Positions 17,557-26,177 of a stretch of DNA of 64,000 nucleotides are shown piece by piece. The stretch lies in the NCBI GenBank assembly GCA_001874255.1, contig MPDC01000014.1, positions 1 to 64,000 on the forward strand, read 5' to 3'. The notes beneath the pieces are model-generated. The model made no database searches and was not told the DNA's origin. It saw nothing but the letters and a program-made list of their open reading frames with translations. This DNA comes from Alphaproteobacteria bacterium MedPE-SWcel (lineage in GTDB: Bacteria; Pseudomonadota; Alphaproteobacteria; Rhodobacterales; Rhodobacteraceae). Within the stretch, counting starts at the first letter, position 1. Each line of letters starts with the position of its first letter. The translations under genes were made by a program, and so were the position numbers.

Positions 17557-17728
17557 CCCATCCGGGCATCCGGCGCAGGGGCGGGGCATTTTTCGGCCCC
17601 GCGCCCCTGCGCCAGAAGGGGACGAAGGTGTCGGCGGGCGTGCCGGTCTGCAGGCCGCAGATCACGGTCCGGGCTGGTGCGTTGACAGGGGCCGGTTTGC
17701 ACGGCCCGAGGAATTGGAAGGATAGGGT

Positions 17729-19201
17729 ATGAAAACAGCGGCAATCATTGGCGGCGGTGTGATTGGTGGCGGCTGGGCCGCGCGGTTCCTGCTGAACGGT
17801 TGGGATGTGCGGGTGTTCGACCCGGACCCGCAGGCGGAACGCAAGATCGGCGAAGTGCTGGCCAATGCGCGCCGGTCCCTGCCGGGGCTGGGCAATGTGG
17901 CGCTGCCCGCCGAGGGGGCGCTGACGTTTCACGCCACTGTTGCGGAGGCGGTTCAGGGTGCTGTCTGGATCCAGGAAAGCGTGCCGGAGCGGCTGGACCT
18001 GAAACAGAAGATATATGGCGCGTTGCAGGCCCATGCGCCGGCAGATGCGGTGATCGGGTCCTCGACCTCTGGCTACAAGCCGTCGCAATTGCAGGAGGGG
18101 TTCGACAACGCGGCGCAGATCGTGGTGGCGCACCCGTTCAACCCGGTCTACCTGATGCCGCTGGTCGAGGTGGTCACCACCGCCGCCAACCCGCCCGAGA
18201 TGATCGAGGCGGCAAAGGCCATCATCACCTCGGTCGGCATGTACCCCCTTCATCTGAAAAAGGAAATCGACGCCCATGTGGCGGACCGCTTCCTCGAGGC
18301 GGTCTGGCGCGAGGCACTGTGGCTGGTCAAGGACGGCATCGCCACCACCGAGGAAATCGACAATGCCATCCGCTATGGTTTCGGCATCCGCTGGGCGCAG
18401 ATGGGTCTGTTCGAGACCTACCGCGTTGCCGGCGGCGAGGCAGGCATGAAGCATTTTCTCGCTCAGTTCGGCCCCTGCCTCAGCTGGCCCTGGACCAAGC
18501 TGATGGATGTGCCGGAGTATAACGACGAACTGGTCGATCTGATTGCGGGCCAGTCGGATGCACAGTCGGGCCACCATTCGATCCGCGACCTGGAGCGGAT
18601 CCGGGACGACAATTTGGTGGGGATGATGCGGGCCCTGTCGGCCAATGACTGGGGGGCAGGGGCCTTGCAGAACGCCCATGACGTCTCCCGGATGGGCGCG
18701 GCCGGTCTGGCCCGCAGCATGGAAGAGGTCGCCGATATCGCCCAGCCGGTGCTGACCCAGGCCCGCGTGGTGCCGCTGGACTGGACCGACTACAATGGCC
18801 ATATGACCGAGAGCCGTTACCTCGATGCCTTTGCGCAATCGACCGACCGGCTGATGGAGATCATCGGTTGTGACGCGGACTATATTGCCTCCGGCGGCAG
18901 CTACTTTACCGCCGAGACGCATATCCGCCACATCGACGAGGTGCATGCCGGCCAGGCGATTCAGGTCAAGACGCGGGTCATCCTGGGACAGGGCAAGAAA
19001 ATGCACCTGTGGCACGAGATGTATGAAGGCGACAGGCTGCTGGCGACCGGCGAACATATGCTGTTGCATGTGGATCTGAAGACCCGGCGCTCGGCTCCGC
19101 CTGCCGCCCATATCGAGGCTAATCTGGTCAGGTTGGCCACAGCCCAGGCGGCATTGCCTGCGCCTGAGGGGCTGGGCCGCGCCATCGGAGCCCCCCGGTG
19201 A
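17729..19201 (+). CDS. L-carnitine dehydrogenase / betainyl-CoA thioesterase fusion
   Basis: 490 residues. Residues 1 to about 320 are a 3-hydroxyacyl-CoA dehydrogenase-type domain with NAD-binding IIGGGVIGGGWAARFLLNGW at the N terminus. From about 345 a hotdog thioesterase domain follows (VVPLDWTDYNGHMTESRYLD). This fused arrangement is known for alphaproteobacterial carnitine dehydrogenases; in Pseudomonas the two activities are the separate CdhA and CdhB. It would oxidise L-carnitine to 3-dehydrocarnitine and release glycine betaine from betainyl-CoA. The stop overlaps the downstream SDR start. Confidence 0.9.
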   Translation: MKTAAIIGGGVIGGGWAARFLLNGWDVRVFDPDPQAERKIGEVLANARRSLPGLGNVALPAEGALTFHATVAEAVQGAVWIQESVPERLDLKQKIYGALQAHAPADAVIGSSTSGYKPSQLQEGFDNAAQIVVAHPFNPVYLMPLVEVVTTAANPPEMIEAAKAIITSVGMYPLHLKKEIDAHVADRFLEAVWREALWLVKDGIATTEEIDNAIRYGFGIRWAQMGLFETYRVAGGEAGMKHFLAQFGPCLSWPWTKLMDVPEYNDELVDLIAGQSDAQSGHHSIRDLERIRDDNLVGMMRALSANDWGAGALQNAHDVSRMGAAGLARSMEEVADIAQPVLTQARVVPLDWTDYNGHMTESRYLDAFAQSTDRLMEIIGCDADYIASGGSYFTAETHIRHIDEVHAGQAIQVKTRVILGQGKKMHLWHEMYEGDRLLATGEHMLLHVDLKTRRSAPPAAHIEANLVRLATAQAALPAPEGLGRAIGAPR

Positions 19202-19953
19202 GCCGCGTCCTGATCACCGCGGGCGCGTCCGGGATCGGGCGTGCCATGGCGGCGGGCTTTGCGGCCACCGGCGCCGAGGTCTGGGTGACGGATGTCAACG
19301 CCGCTGCATTGGCGGATCTGCCCGACGCGTGGCAGGCGCGGCAGGTCAATGCGGCGGACGAGCCTGCCGTCGCAGCGCTGTTTGCCGAAATCGAGGCGGC
19401 GGGGGGATTGGACGTGCTCTGTGCCAATGCCGGTATCGCCGGGCCGACGGCGCGGGTCGAGGATGTGGCGCTGGCGGATTGGCGTGCCTGCGTCAGCGTC
19501 AATCTGGAAGGGGCGTTTCTGGCCGCGAAATACGCCGCACCGCTGATGAAACAGGCGGGGCAGGGCAGCCTTGTGCTGACCTCCTCGACGGCCGGGATCT
19601 ACGGCTATCCCAACCGTGCGCCCTATGCGGCGGCAAAATGGGCGGTGATCGGCCTGATGAAGACATTGGCGATGGAGCTGGGCCCCTTTGGCGTCCGCGC
19701 CAACGCCATCTGCCCCGGAGCGGTCGAAGGCCCCCGGATGGAAGCTGTGCTGGACCGGGAGGCCGCATTGAAGGGCATGAGCCGGGATCAGGTCTACGCG
19801 GGATACGCGGCGGGCACGTCGATGCGGAGTTGGGTCACGGCAGAGGATATTGCCAATATGGCCGTCTTTCTCGGCTCCGAGGCCGCGCGCCGGGTGTCCG
19901 GTCAGGTGATCGCCGTGGATGGCCATACCGAAAACCCCGATCCCAAGGTCTGA
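19198..19953 (+). CDS. SDR-family oxidoreductase in the carnitine operon
   Basis: 251 residues with the classical short-chain dehydrogenase layout: cofactor loop TAGASGIG at the N terminus, CANAGIAG near 80, and catalytic YAAAK near 150. The GTG start at 19198 overlaps the dehydrogenase-thioesterase stop (GTGA), so it is translationally coupled. The substrate is not known. It could handle a side product such as D-carnitine or a 3-hydroxyacid such as 3-hydroxybutyrate from the acetoacetate formed by the BKACE step; this is inference. Confidence 0.85.
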   Translation: MSRVLITAGASGIGRAMAAGFAATGAEVWVTDVNAAALADLPDAWQARQVNAADEPAVAALFAEIEAAGGLDVLCANAGIAGPTARVEDVALADWRACVSVNLEGAFLAAKYAAPLMKQAGQGSLVLTSSTAGIYGYPNRAPYAAAKWAVIGLMKTLAMELGPFGVRANAICPGAVEGPRMEAVLDREAALKGMSRDQVYAGYAAGTSMRSWVTAEDIANMAVFLGSEAARRVSGQVIAVDGHTENPDPKV

Positions 19954-20001
19954 TCGCGACTAGGGAAGGCTGGCGCATGGTTCTGCGTGGCGCTCCTGCG
20001 C

Positions 20002-20871
20002 TCACGTCGGCTGGCTGATCTGCGCCCGCAGAGCCCTGACCCGGCGCGGCAACTGGCGGGCGGTAATATCGGCCTCGCGCACCAGCCTGTCGAAATGGCC
20101 GGTAAAGGTTTCCACCCGTTCGCGATCCCGAAAGGCCATATAGTGGCTGCCTGCGTAAAACACGCAAAACAACGGGCCAAAAATCGTCATGGGCGAGGAA
20201 TAAAGCCGCTTGGCGTCGTAGAGATAAATCCGGAGCCTGGGGTAGAGCTGTGTGCTCAATCGCTCCAGATGATCCAATTGTTCGATCCGCAGCGCGACAG
20301 GCAGCCCTTCGTAATATCCGACGCCTTTGGCAAAGCTGTCGACCTCGTAGATCGGCAGGGCGATTTCGTAGTCCGATCCGGATGTGCGCATCCATGACAG
20401 TCGGTCCTCTGACGCGCCAATGGCCTGATGCGCGGTTCGGCCCAGATGCGGTGCGTATTCCCATTCCAGAACCGCCCGCGTCTTGAGCATGTCGGGCAGG
20501 GTGGTCGGCACGTGGCGGATCTTGTAGCCCGCAGCTTCCTGATGCCAGGCGTAGATACGTGCGTCCACCAGCGCCCGCGGCGCTTCGGACATCGAGATCG
20601 AAGAGGCCAGCAGTTCAGCCGCACTTTCCGGCCGTTCCGACAGACTGAGCAGCCAGTCTGCCGATACTCCGAGTGCAGATGCGCAGGCCCCGACCACATG
20701 GGCATTCGGCAACCGCGCACCCTCATCCGTCAGGAGCTGCGAAATGGTCGAGCGGTCGACGCTGGTGGCCCGGGCCAGCGCGCTCTGGCTCAGGCCACTG
20801 TCGCGCAGGGCCCGGTTCAGGCGCTCCCGAAACTGCGAGGCCCGCAGTCGTTTGTCGATATTTTCCATCAT
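20002..20871 (-). CDS. XRE-family regulator with C-terminal sensor-like region
   Basis: 289 residues. The N-terminal Cro/CI helix-turn-helix is clear (LSQSALARATSVDRSTISQLL, about 27-47). The remaining 200 residues form an uncharacterised region with IYLYDAKRLYSSPMTIFGPL and MAFRDRERVETFTGHFD, perhaps a ligand-binding domain. It is divergent from the DUF2061-desaturase pair; a perfect 14-bp palindrome lies just upstream of its start, consistent with autoregulation. Target and signal are unknown. Confidence 0.75.
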   Translation of the reverse strand: MMENIDKRLRASQFRERLNRALRDSGLSQSALARATSVDRSTISQLLTDEGARLPNAHVVGACASALGVSADWLLSLSERPESAAELLASSISMSEAPRALVDARIYAWHQEAAGYKIRHVPTTLPDMLKTRAVLEWEYAPHLGRTAHQAIGASEDRLSWMRTSGSDYEIALPIYEVDSFAKGVGYYEGLPVALRIEQLDHLERLSTQLYPRLRIYLYDAKRLYSSPMTIFGPLFCVFYAGSHYMAFRDRERVETFTGHFDRLVREADITARQLPRRVRALRAQISQPT

Positions 20872-20874
20872 GAG

Positions 20875-20888
20875 GTGATTATAATCAC
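20875..20888. promoter_or_regulatory. Palindromic operator candidate for the XRE regulator
   Basis: GTGATTATAATCAC is a perfect 14-bp palindrome starting 4 bp upstream of the XRE start codon. A second half-site TAATCAC occurs at 20905-20911. Its place in the 105-bp divergent region suggests control of both the regulator and the DUF2061-desaturase pair. Confidence 0.5.
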
Positions 20889-20976
20889 AATTGTTGGATT
20901 TTGTTAATCACATACAGAATTCTGCACAGGTCGCCACTGAACTAGTCTGAGGTCAGATCAAAACATCGGAGGCGAT

Positions 20977-21195
20977 ATGGAAACGCGTGGGCGCTCCCTC
21001 GTGAAGGCGGTTGTGTGGAATATGATCGGCTTGACGGTAATGACGGCCGTGGGCTTTGCCGCCACCGGGTCAGCCAGTGTCGGCGGCGCCATGGCGCTGA
21101 TCAATACCGTGATCGGTTTTGTCACCTATGTCATGTACGAGCGGATCTGGGAGCAGATCGCCTGGGGCCGGACAGGCGTGCCGCAACATGCGTGA
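20977..21195 (+). CDS. DUF2061 small membrane protein
   Basis: 72 residues with two hydrophobic segments (VVWNMIGLTVMTAVGFAA and ALINTVIGFVTYVMYERIW), matching the DUF2061 family of small inner-membrane proteins with no known function. It begins METRGRSLVKAV. Its last eight bases overlap the start of the desaturase gene, so the two are made together, suggesting that it assists or neighbours the desaturase in the membrane. Confidence 0.8.
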   Translation: METRGRSLVKAVVWNMIGLTVMTAVGFAATGSASVGGAMALINTVIGFVTYVMYERIWEQIAWGRTGVPQHA

Positions 21196-22195
21196 CCTGA
21201 CCGAGGAAGAGCGGCGCGCTTTTGCGACGGCTGCCGCTGATGCGCCGCTTCCGGACATCCGGTGCGCCGATATCGACGCCCGTTGCGCGCTTCCAGAGCG
21301 GTGTGAGTGGGGTACATTTGGCCTCATCGTGGTCTGCTATCTGATCTGGGGCGCGGCGGTTTTTGGCCTGGCGCAGGTCTCGCTGCTGCTTGCGATCCCT
21401 GTGGCGGGGCTGATGGTGGTGTTGCATTCGTCCCTGAGCCATGAGGTTCTGCACGGCCATCCGTTCAGCCGCAGATCGGTGAATGAGGCGCTGGTGTTTC
21501 TGCCGCTGAACCTCTGTGTGCCCTATGGGCGTTTTCGCGACACCCATCTGCAGCACCATCAGGACGAAAATCTGACGGATCCCTATGACGATCCCGAGAG
21601 CAATTTTCAGGACCCGCAGGTCTGGGCACGGCTGCCCGCCTGGCACCAGCGTTTGCTGCGGCTGAACAATACGCTGCTGGGACGGATGGTGGTGGGGCCG
21701 CTGATCGGGCAGTTCAGCTTTATGCAGGCGGATTGGACCCTCATCCGGCAGGGCCAGACCGCAGTCCTCCGCGACTGGACCCTGCATGCGGTCGGTGCGG
21801 TGGTCGTGCTGGGGCTCGTGTCCCTGTCCGCGATGCCGATCTGGGCCTATGGTGCGGCGGCCTATCTTGGTCTGTCAGTATTGAAGATCCGCACCTATCT
21901 GGAGCACCGCGCCCATCCGGAGACGGATGGCCGAACCGCCATCGTCGAGAGCCGTGGTCTGATCGGCCCCATTCTGGGTTTTCTGTTCCTGCACAACAAC
22001 CTGCATGTTGTGCACCATCTCTATCCGGGGGTGCCGTGGCATCAGTTGCCGGCGCTGTATGATCGGCATCGACGCGCATTTCAGTCGCGCAACGACGGCT
22101 ATGTGCTGAAGAGCTACGCCAGCGTATTCCGCCAGTACTTTCTGAAGGCAAAGGATCCGGTGCCACATCCGCTCTGGAAACCTCCGGCGGAATAG
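21188..22195 (+). CDS. Membrane fatty acid desaturase-like protein
   Basis: 335 residues with several membrane segments and three histidine clusters typical of di-iron membrane desaturases: HSSLSHEVLHGH, HLQHH and HNNLHVVHH. The enzyme would introduce a double bond or hydroxyl into a lipid or similar substrate, using a ferredoxin-type donor. The ATG at 21188 (MRDLTEEERRAF) is preferred over 21119 because it overlaps the DUF2061 stop by 8 bp and avoids an arginine/serine-rich out-of-frame extension. The substrate is unknown. Confidence 0.82.
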   Translation: MRDLTEEERRAFATAAADAPLPDIRCADIDARCALPERCEWGTFGLIVVCYLIWGAAVFGLAQVSLLLAIPVAGLMVVLHSSLSHEVLHGHPFSRRSVNEALVFLPLNLCVPYGRFRDTHLQHHQDENLTDPYDDPESNFQDPQVWARLPAWHQRLLRLNNTLLGRMVVGPLIGQFSFMQADWTLIRQGQTAVLRDWTLHAVGAVVVLGLVSLSAMPIWAYGAAAYLGLSVLKIRTYLEHRAHPETDGRTAIVESRGLIGPILGFLFLHNNLHVVHHLYPGVPWHQLPALYDRHRRAFQSRNDGYVLKSYASVFRQYFLKAKDPVPHPLWKPPAE

Positions 22196-22237
22196 GTCAT
22201 ATGTTTGGTATGCAATAGTATGCCCTGAGGCCATCCC

Positions 22238-23140
22238 ATGCCACTCTGGATTGTTGTCACCTTTTTCGCCGCCACATTCCAGACCGTGCGGTTCATGCTG
22301 CAAAAGATACTGAGTTCGGTATCGCTGAGCCCGGCGGGGGCGACGTTTTCACGGTTCATCTATTCGGCGCCGCTGATCCTGCTGCTGCTTCTGGCCTATG
22401 CCCGGACAACCGGGGCAGAGATGCCGACCTTGTCCCCCCGGTTCTGGGGCTTTGCGGCTATTGGTGGGCTGTCTCAGATCCTTGCGACGATATGCGTGGT
22501 GGCACTCTTCAAGGCGCGGAATTTCGCGGTGGGCATCACGTTCAAGAAAACCGAAGTCATCCAGACAGCATTGGTCGGACTGGTGGTTCTCGGCGATGAG
22601 GTGTCGGTGCTGGGCTGGCTGGCAATCGCCATTGGTCTGGGGGCGGTTCTGGTGTTGTCAAAGACCAGCGATAGCGCGATGGGGCTATGGCAGCAACTGA
22701 CCGGGCGCGCGCCGCTTCTGGGTCTGGGGTCGGGCGTGCTTTTTGCTTTTTCTGCGGTCAGCTATCGTGGCGCCTCACTGGAATTGCAGGTCCCCGACGC
22801 GGTATTGCGGGCCGCGGTGACACTGGCGGTGGTGGTCTGCTTGCAGACGGCGATGATGCTTGTTTGGCTGGCCATGAGAGACCCGGCCGAGATCCGTCGG
22901 GTCTGGGCGGCGCGGCGGGTTGCGGTCTGGGTCGGACTGACCAGCATGGGGGGGTCATTTTGTTGGTTCCTGGCGTTCACATTACAGAACGCAGCCTATG
23001 TAAAGGCGCTGGGGCAAGTTGAATTGCTTCTGTCGCTGGTGGCCTCTTTGGTGTTTTTCAAGGAAACTGTCACCCGGCGCGAGATCCTTGGGATGGGGCT
23101 TCTTGTCCTGTCGATACTCGCCCTGATCCTGTCGCTTTGA
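22238..23140 (+). CDS. EamA/DMT-family transporter
   Basis: 300 residues with about ten hydrophobic segments in two repeats, the EamA-type drug/metabolite transporter layout. The end of each half shows the family pattern (FKKTEVIQTALVGLVVLGDE and LGQVELLLSLVASLVFFKE). It lies 42 bp after the desaturase on the same strand and may be cotranscribed. The transported compound cannot be inferred from the sequence. Confidence 0.82.
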   Translation: MPLWIVVTFFAATFQTVRFMLQKILSSVSLSPAGATFSRFIYSAPLILLLLLAYARTTGAEMPTLSPRFWGFAAIGGLSQILATICVVALFKARNFAVGITFKKTEVIQTALVGLVVLGDEVSVLGWLAIAIGLGAVLVLSKTSDSAMGLWQQLTGRAPLLGLGSGVLFAFSAVSYRGASLELQVPDAVLRAAVTLAVVVCLQTAMMLVWLAMRDPAEIRRVWAARRVAVWVGLTSMGGSFCWFLAFTLQNAAYVKALGQVELLLSLVASLVFFKETVTRREILGMGLLVLSILALILSL

Positions 23141-23170
23141 TTGCGCCGTATCGTTTGGCCTCGTCGGCGG

Positions 23171-23275
23171 GGGGGGGCTCCCGCCGAGCGCTGGTGCGCG
23201 AAACGCACACCGCGCCCGTTGGGCGTGGCGCCGCGCGATGCGCGGCGCAGCCGCCTGCCCCATAAGGCAGGCGGC
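23171..23275 (+). repeat. Dispersed palindromic repeat, copy A
   Basis: It contains GGCTCCCGCC (23176), then CCCGTTGGGCGTGGCGCCGC and the hairpin GCGCCGCGC-GAT-GCGCGGCGC (23228-23248). A separate perfect 10-bp hairpin GCCGCCTGCC-CCATAA-GGCAGGCGGC (23250-23275) follows. The first part matches the element at 15371-15444 in the opposite orientation. It lies between the convergent DMT and NUDIX genes. Confidence 0.78.
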
Positions 23276-23404
23276 CGGGACCAGGACCCGCAGGGGGTGG
23301 GCTGCCCATAGGGTGCAATCCGGGGCGACCGGGGGGTGATCCCTGGTTCGGTCGATCCCGGCGGGAAATGCCTGGCGCCACCCAAGATGGCGCGCGCGTG
23401 GTTT

Positions 23405-24133
23405 TCAATCCGCCTGCGGCATTGAGTGGCCATGCAGGCGCAGGAACAGGCTTTCCTCGTCATCGTTGCGGAAGAAGGGTGTGCTATCCGGGGATTTTCC
23501 GGAACGCAGGGTCGCGCTCACTTCGGCCAGGACGACTTCGGTGATGAAGGGCAGATCGAAGCTGCGGACCTGGCTGAGCGGAATCCATTGCAGGTGGGAC
23601 AACTCGTCCGACGCCCGGGAGAAATCATCGAGATCACCAACGAGGGCCTCGGCCTCCAGCAGAAAGAACCGTGCATCGAACCGGCGCGGTCGCCCCGGCG
23701 GGGTCAGGGCGCGGAACACGAAGGTCAGGGCCGACGCATCCGGCACGTGCCCGGCGGCAGCATAGCTTTGCCAATCGGCGGGCACCGCGCTGGGCCATTG
23801 TCCCGGGCGACCGAGGACAAGGCCTGTCTCTTCCCACAGTTCACGCACGGCCGCGATGCAGAGGGCCTGCCAGATCCGGTCGCCGCCGTCTGCCTTCAGG
23901 CGATCACGACAGGGTTGGGGGATATCCGAATGCAGCGCAATGTCGAGATCGCCTGTGTCCATCGCGCCACCGGGAAAGACAAATTTATTCGGCATGAAGG
24001 CGGCCCTGGACCCGCGCTGCCCCATCAGGACACGGGGGTCGGTGCTGTCGCGGTCGCGAACGGCGATGACGGTGGCGGCATCGCGAATAGCTGTCTTGTC
24101 TGCGGTCTGCACCGTGCCGGTCGTACCCGTCAT
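23405..24133 (-). CDS. NUDIX hydrolase
   Basis: 242 residues. The NUDIX catalytic helix is seen as AVRELWEETGLVL, with the upstream glycine part FPGGAMDTGD separated from it by a long insertion (about 40 residues). This split NUDIX box is seen in NUDT19-like, CoA- or nucleotide-diphosphate-cleaving enzymes. AGGAGG precedes the ATG at 24133. It may be a housekeeping phosphohydrolase; the substrate is not determinable. DUF983 lies upstream on the same strand. Confidence 0.83.
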   Translation of the reverse strand: MTGTTGTVQTADKTAIRDAATVIAVRDRDSTDPRVLMGQRGSRAAFMPNKFVFPGGAMDTGDLDIALHSDIPQPCRDRLKADGGDRIWQALCIAAVRELWEETGLVLGRPGQWPSAVPADWQSYAAAGHVPDASALTFVFRALTPPGRPRRFDARFFLLEAEALVGDLDDFSRASDELSHLQWIPLSQVRSFDLPFITEVVLAEVSATLRSGKSPDSTPFFRNDDEESLFLRLHGHSMPQAD

Positions 24134-24235
24134 GGCTGTGTCCTCCTGCCTGCATCGGCCTGCACGTGGGCAGGCCGGATCACAGTGTCACGTCTTTCGC
24201 TCAGAAAGGAAAGAGCCGACCTGAGCCGATGCGCG

Positions 24236-24682
24236 TCATTCTGGCATCTCGGCGTCGGCTATTGCCCGAGATCCCGGAGCGGCCGTTTCAAAGCCGTACA
24301 TCCGGCGGGCCCATTGATAGGCCACAACGGCCCCCTTCAGGCGCGGCAACAGGTAGAGGGAGGCCGCCAGACAGCCGGCGGAGAAAACAGTGGCCATGAT
24401 CCAGGGCGACGGGCGCCATTCAAACGCGGTGTAGTGCATCAGCGGTGCCATCAGATGCCCGACGACCAGAATGGTCAGATAGGCCGGACCGTCATCGGCT
24501 CGATGATGATGAAAGGCTTCGCCACAGACGGTGCACTGGTCGTTCACCTTCAGATAGCTGTGCAGCAGGCGGCCTTCGCCGCAGTTCGGGCATCGGCGAC
24601 GCCAGCCTTTCCACAGCGCGGGCTTGGTCGGACGGTCGCCCGGGGCCACATCTTGCTGTACGAGGCCTGGGGTCTGGGTCAT
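24236..24682 (-). CDS. DUF983 zinc-ribbon membrane protein
   Basis: 148 residues. An N-terminal zinc ribbon (CPNCGEGRLL...CTVCG) is followed by two membrane segments (YLTILVVGHLMAPLMHY and IMATVFSAGCLAASLYL), the standard DUF983 layout. Function unknown. CGGAG lies before the ATG at 24682. It probably forms an operon with the NUDIX gene 103 bp downstream. Confidence 0.85.
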   Translation of the reverse strand: MTQTPGLVQQDVAPGDRPTKPALWKGWRRRCPNCGEGRLLHSYLKVNDQCTVCGEAFHHHRADDGPAYLTILVVGHLMAPLMHYTAFEWRPSPWIMATVFSAGCLAASLYLLPRLKGAVVAYQWARRMYGFETAAPGSRAIADAEMPE

Positions 24683-24988
24683 CTGATGCTCCGTCGCTGT
24701 GTCTGGGCCGTCATTTTGTCTGGACCGTCACGAGTTGACAGGACCGCCCCCGGGGCTGGATCTGTCACACAGGTCATGCGGTCACCAGTTCATTTCAACC
24801 TACATAGGGAAATATGCAAACCAAAGGGTGAATGCGCTGTGACCGGGTGACGCGGCCCGAACGGTCAGCTGCGATTTGCGATGCATGGAAAAAAAATGCC
24901 ATACCGGCGACGGAAACCCGGGGGGCGGTCGTTTTACTCCTACATCGGGCAGCACAGTGCTGCTGAGGCTGAACAAAGGAACGACGTT

Positions 24989-25486
24989 ATGAAAAAACAG
25001 ATCCTGATCGCGACTCTCCTGTCCTTGTCCACCGCGGCCGCGGCGACCATCGCAGTGGCCAAGCCCGGCTTTGACCCTGACCGCCAAAAGCCCACATTCG
25101 AGCAACTGGATGCAGATGGTGACGGCGCATTGACGCAGGCAGAAATCGCGGCCATGGGCCAGAAGCGCTTTGACGAGGCTGACGCCAATGGTGACGGGCT
25201 GTTGACGGCTGAAGAAATGACTGCCAAGGCGCAGGAACGGATGGCCAAACGGACCGATGCTATGATCGAACGGTTCGACAAGAACGACGACGGTGCGCTC
25301 AGCGTTGAGGAAATGCCCCAGCGCCCCGGACCACACAAGCTGCTGGAGAAGGCAGATACCAATGGGGACGGGTCGATCTCCAAGGCGGAGTTCGATACCG
25401 CTCAGGCGATCATCGAAGCCGTGATGAAAAAGAAACATCGCCGCGGTGGGCCCGACCACAGGGGTCATGGCGCCGACTCGGAGTAA
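24989..25486 (+). CDS. Secreted four-EF-hand protein
   Basis: 165 residues with a signal peptide (MKKQILIATLLSLSTAAAATIAVA). Four canonical calcium loops are visible: DADGDGALTQAE, DANGDGLLTAEE, DKNDDGALSVEE and DTNGDGSISKAE. It is therefore an extracytoplasmic calcium-binding protein, ending in a His/Arg-rich tail (KKKHRRGGPDHRGHG) that might bind other metals. I chose the ATG at 24989 over 24881 because it gives the signal peptide. It heads the sigma-factor operon, suggesting a link to envelope sensing. Confidence 0.85.
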   Translation: MKKQILIATLLSLSTAAAATIAVAKPGFDPDRQKPTFEQLDADGDGALTQAEIAAMGQKRFDEADANGDGLLTAEEMTAKAQERMAKRTDAMIERFDKNDDGALSVEEMPQRPGPHKLLEKADTNGDGSISKAEFDTAQAIIEAVMKKKHRRGGPDHRGHGADSE

Positions 25487-25556
25487 GTCCGATCTGGGCA
25501 GAACAGTGCATATGTTTGCCGATCAACCTGCGCCTCCCTCACGGGGGGAGGCGCGC

Positions 25557-26177
25557 ATGATGGGGCTGCGCCGCGGGGGCGCCGCAGCGGCCGTCACTGT
25601 CGAGCCGGAACCCGAGGTGACTGATGAGGCGCTTCTGGTGCTGTTCGCCAATGGCGATCCCACGGTTGCCGCAGAGCTGACCCGTCGTCTCGGCCCGCGC
25701 GTGTTGGGCGTGGCCACGCGGGTACTCGGAAATAGGGCGGAGGCCGAAGATGTCACCCAGGAGACGATGATCCGGCTGTGGAAGATGGCGCCGGACTGGC
25801 GTCAGGGGGAGGCGCGGGTCTCGACCTGGCTCTATCGGGTGACAATGAACCTATGTATCGATATCAAGCGCCGCGCCCGGGGCGGGACGGTGGATCTTGA
25901 TGCGGTGCCGGAGCCGCCGGACCCTGCCGCCAGCGCTGCAGAGACCCTGCAGAACCAGGCGCGTGCCGATGCGCTGCAGGCCGCGTTGATGACCTTGCCA
26001 GAGCGCCAGCGCCAGGCGGTCGTCCTGCGGCACATCGAAGAGCTTACGAACCCGGAGATTGCCGGGATCATGGAGATCGGCGTGGAAGCAGTAGAGAGCC
26101 TGACGGCACGGGGCAAACGGTCCCTTGCCAGGGCGCTGGCCGGGCGACGAGATGAATTGGGGTATCAGGATGGCTGA
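25557..26177 (+). CDS. ECF-type RNA polymerase sigma factor
   Basis: About 206 residues. Region 2 is seen in LGNRAEAEDVTQETMIRLWK followed by STWLYRVTMNLCIDIKRR, and region 4 in LTNPEIAGIMEIGVEAVESL. Start chosen at 25557 because GGGGGGAGG lies at good spacing; the ATG at 25512 (MFADQPAPP) is the alternative, and the track start at 25446 overlaps the EF-hand gene. The downstream anti-sigma-like and periplasmic genes overlap it, pointing to control by an envelope signal. Confidence 0.88.
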   Translation: MMGLRRGGAAAAVTVEPEPEVTDEALLVLFANGDPTVAAELTRRLGPRVLGVATRVLGNRAEAEDVTQETMIRLWKMAPDWRQGEARVSTWLYRVTMNLCIDIKRRARGGTVDLDAVPEPPDPAASAAETLQNQARADALQAALMTLPERQRQAVVLRHIEELTNPEIAGIMEIGVEAVESLTARGKRSLARALAGRRDELGYQDG

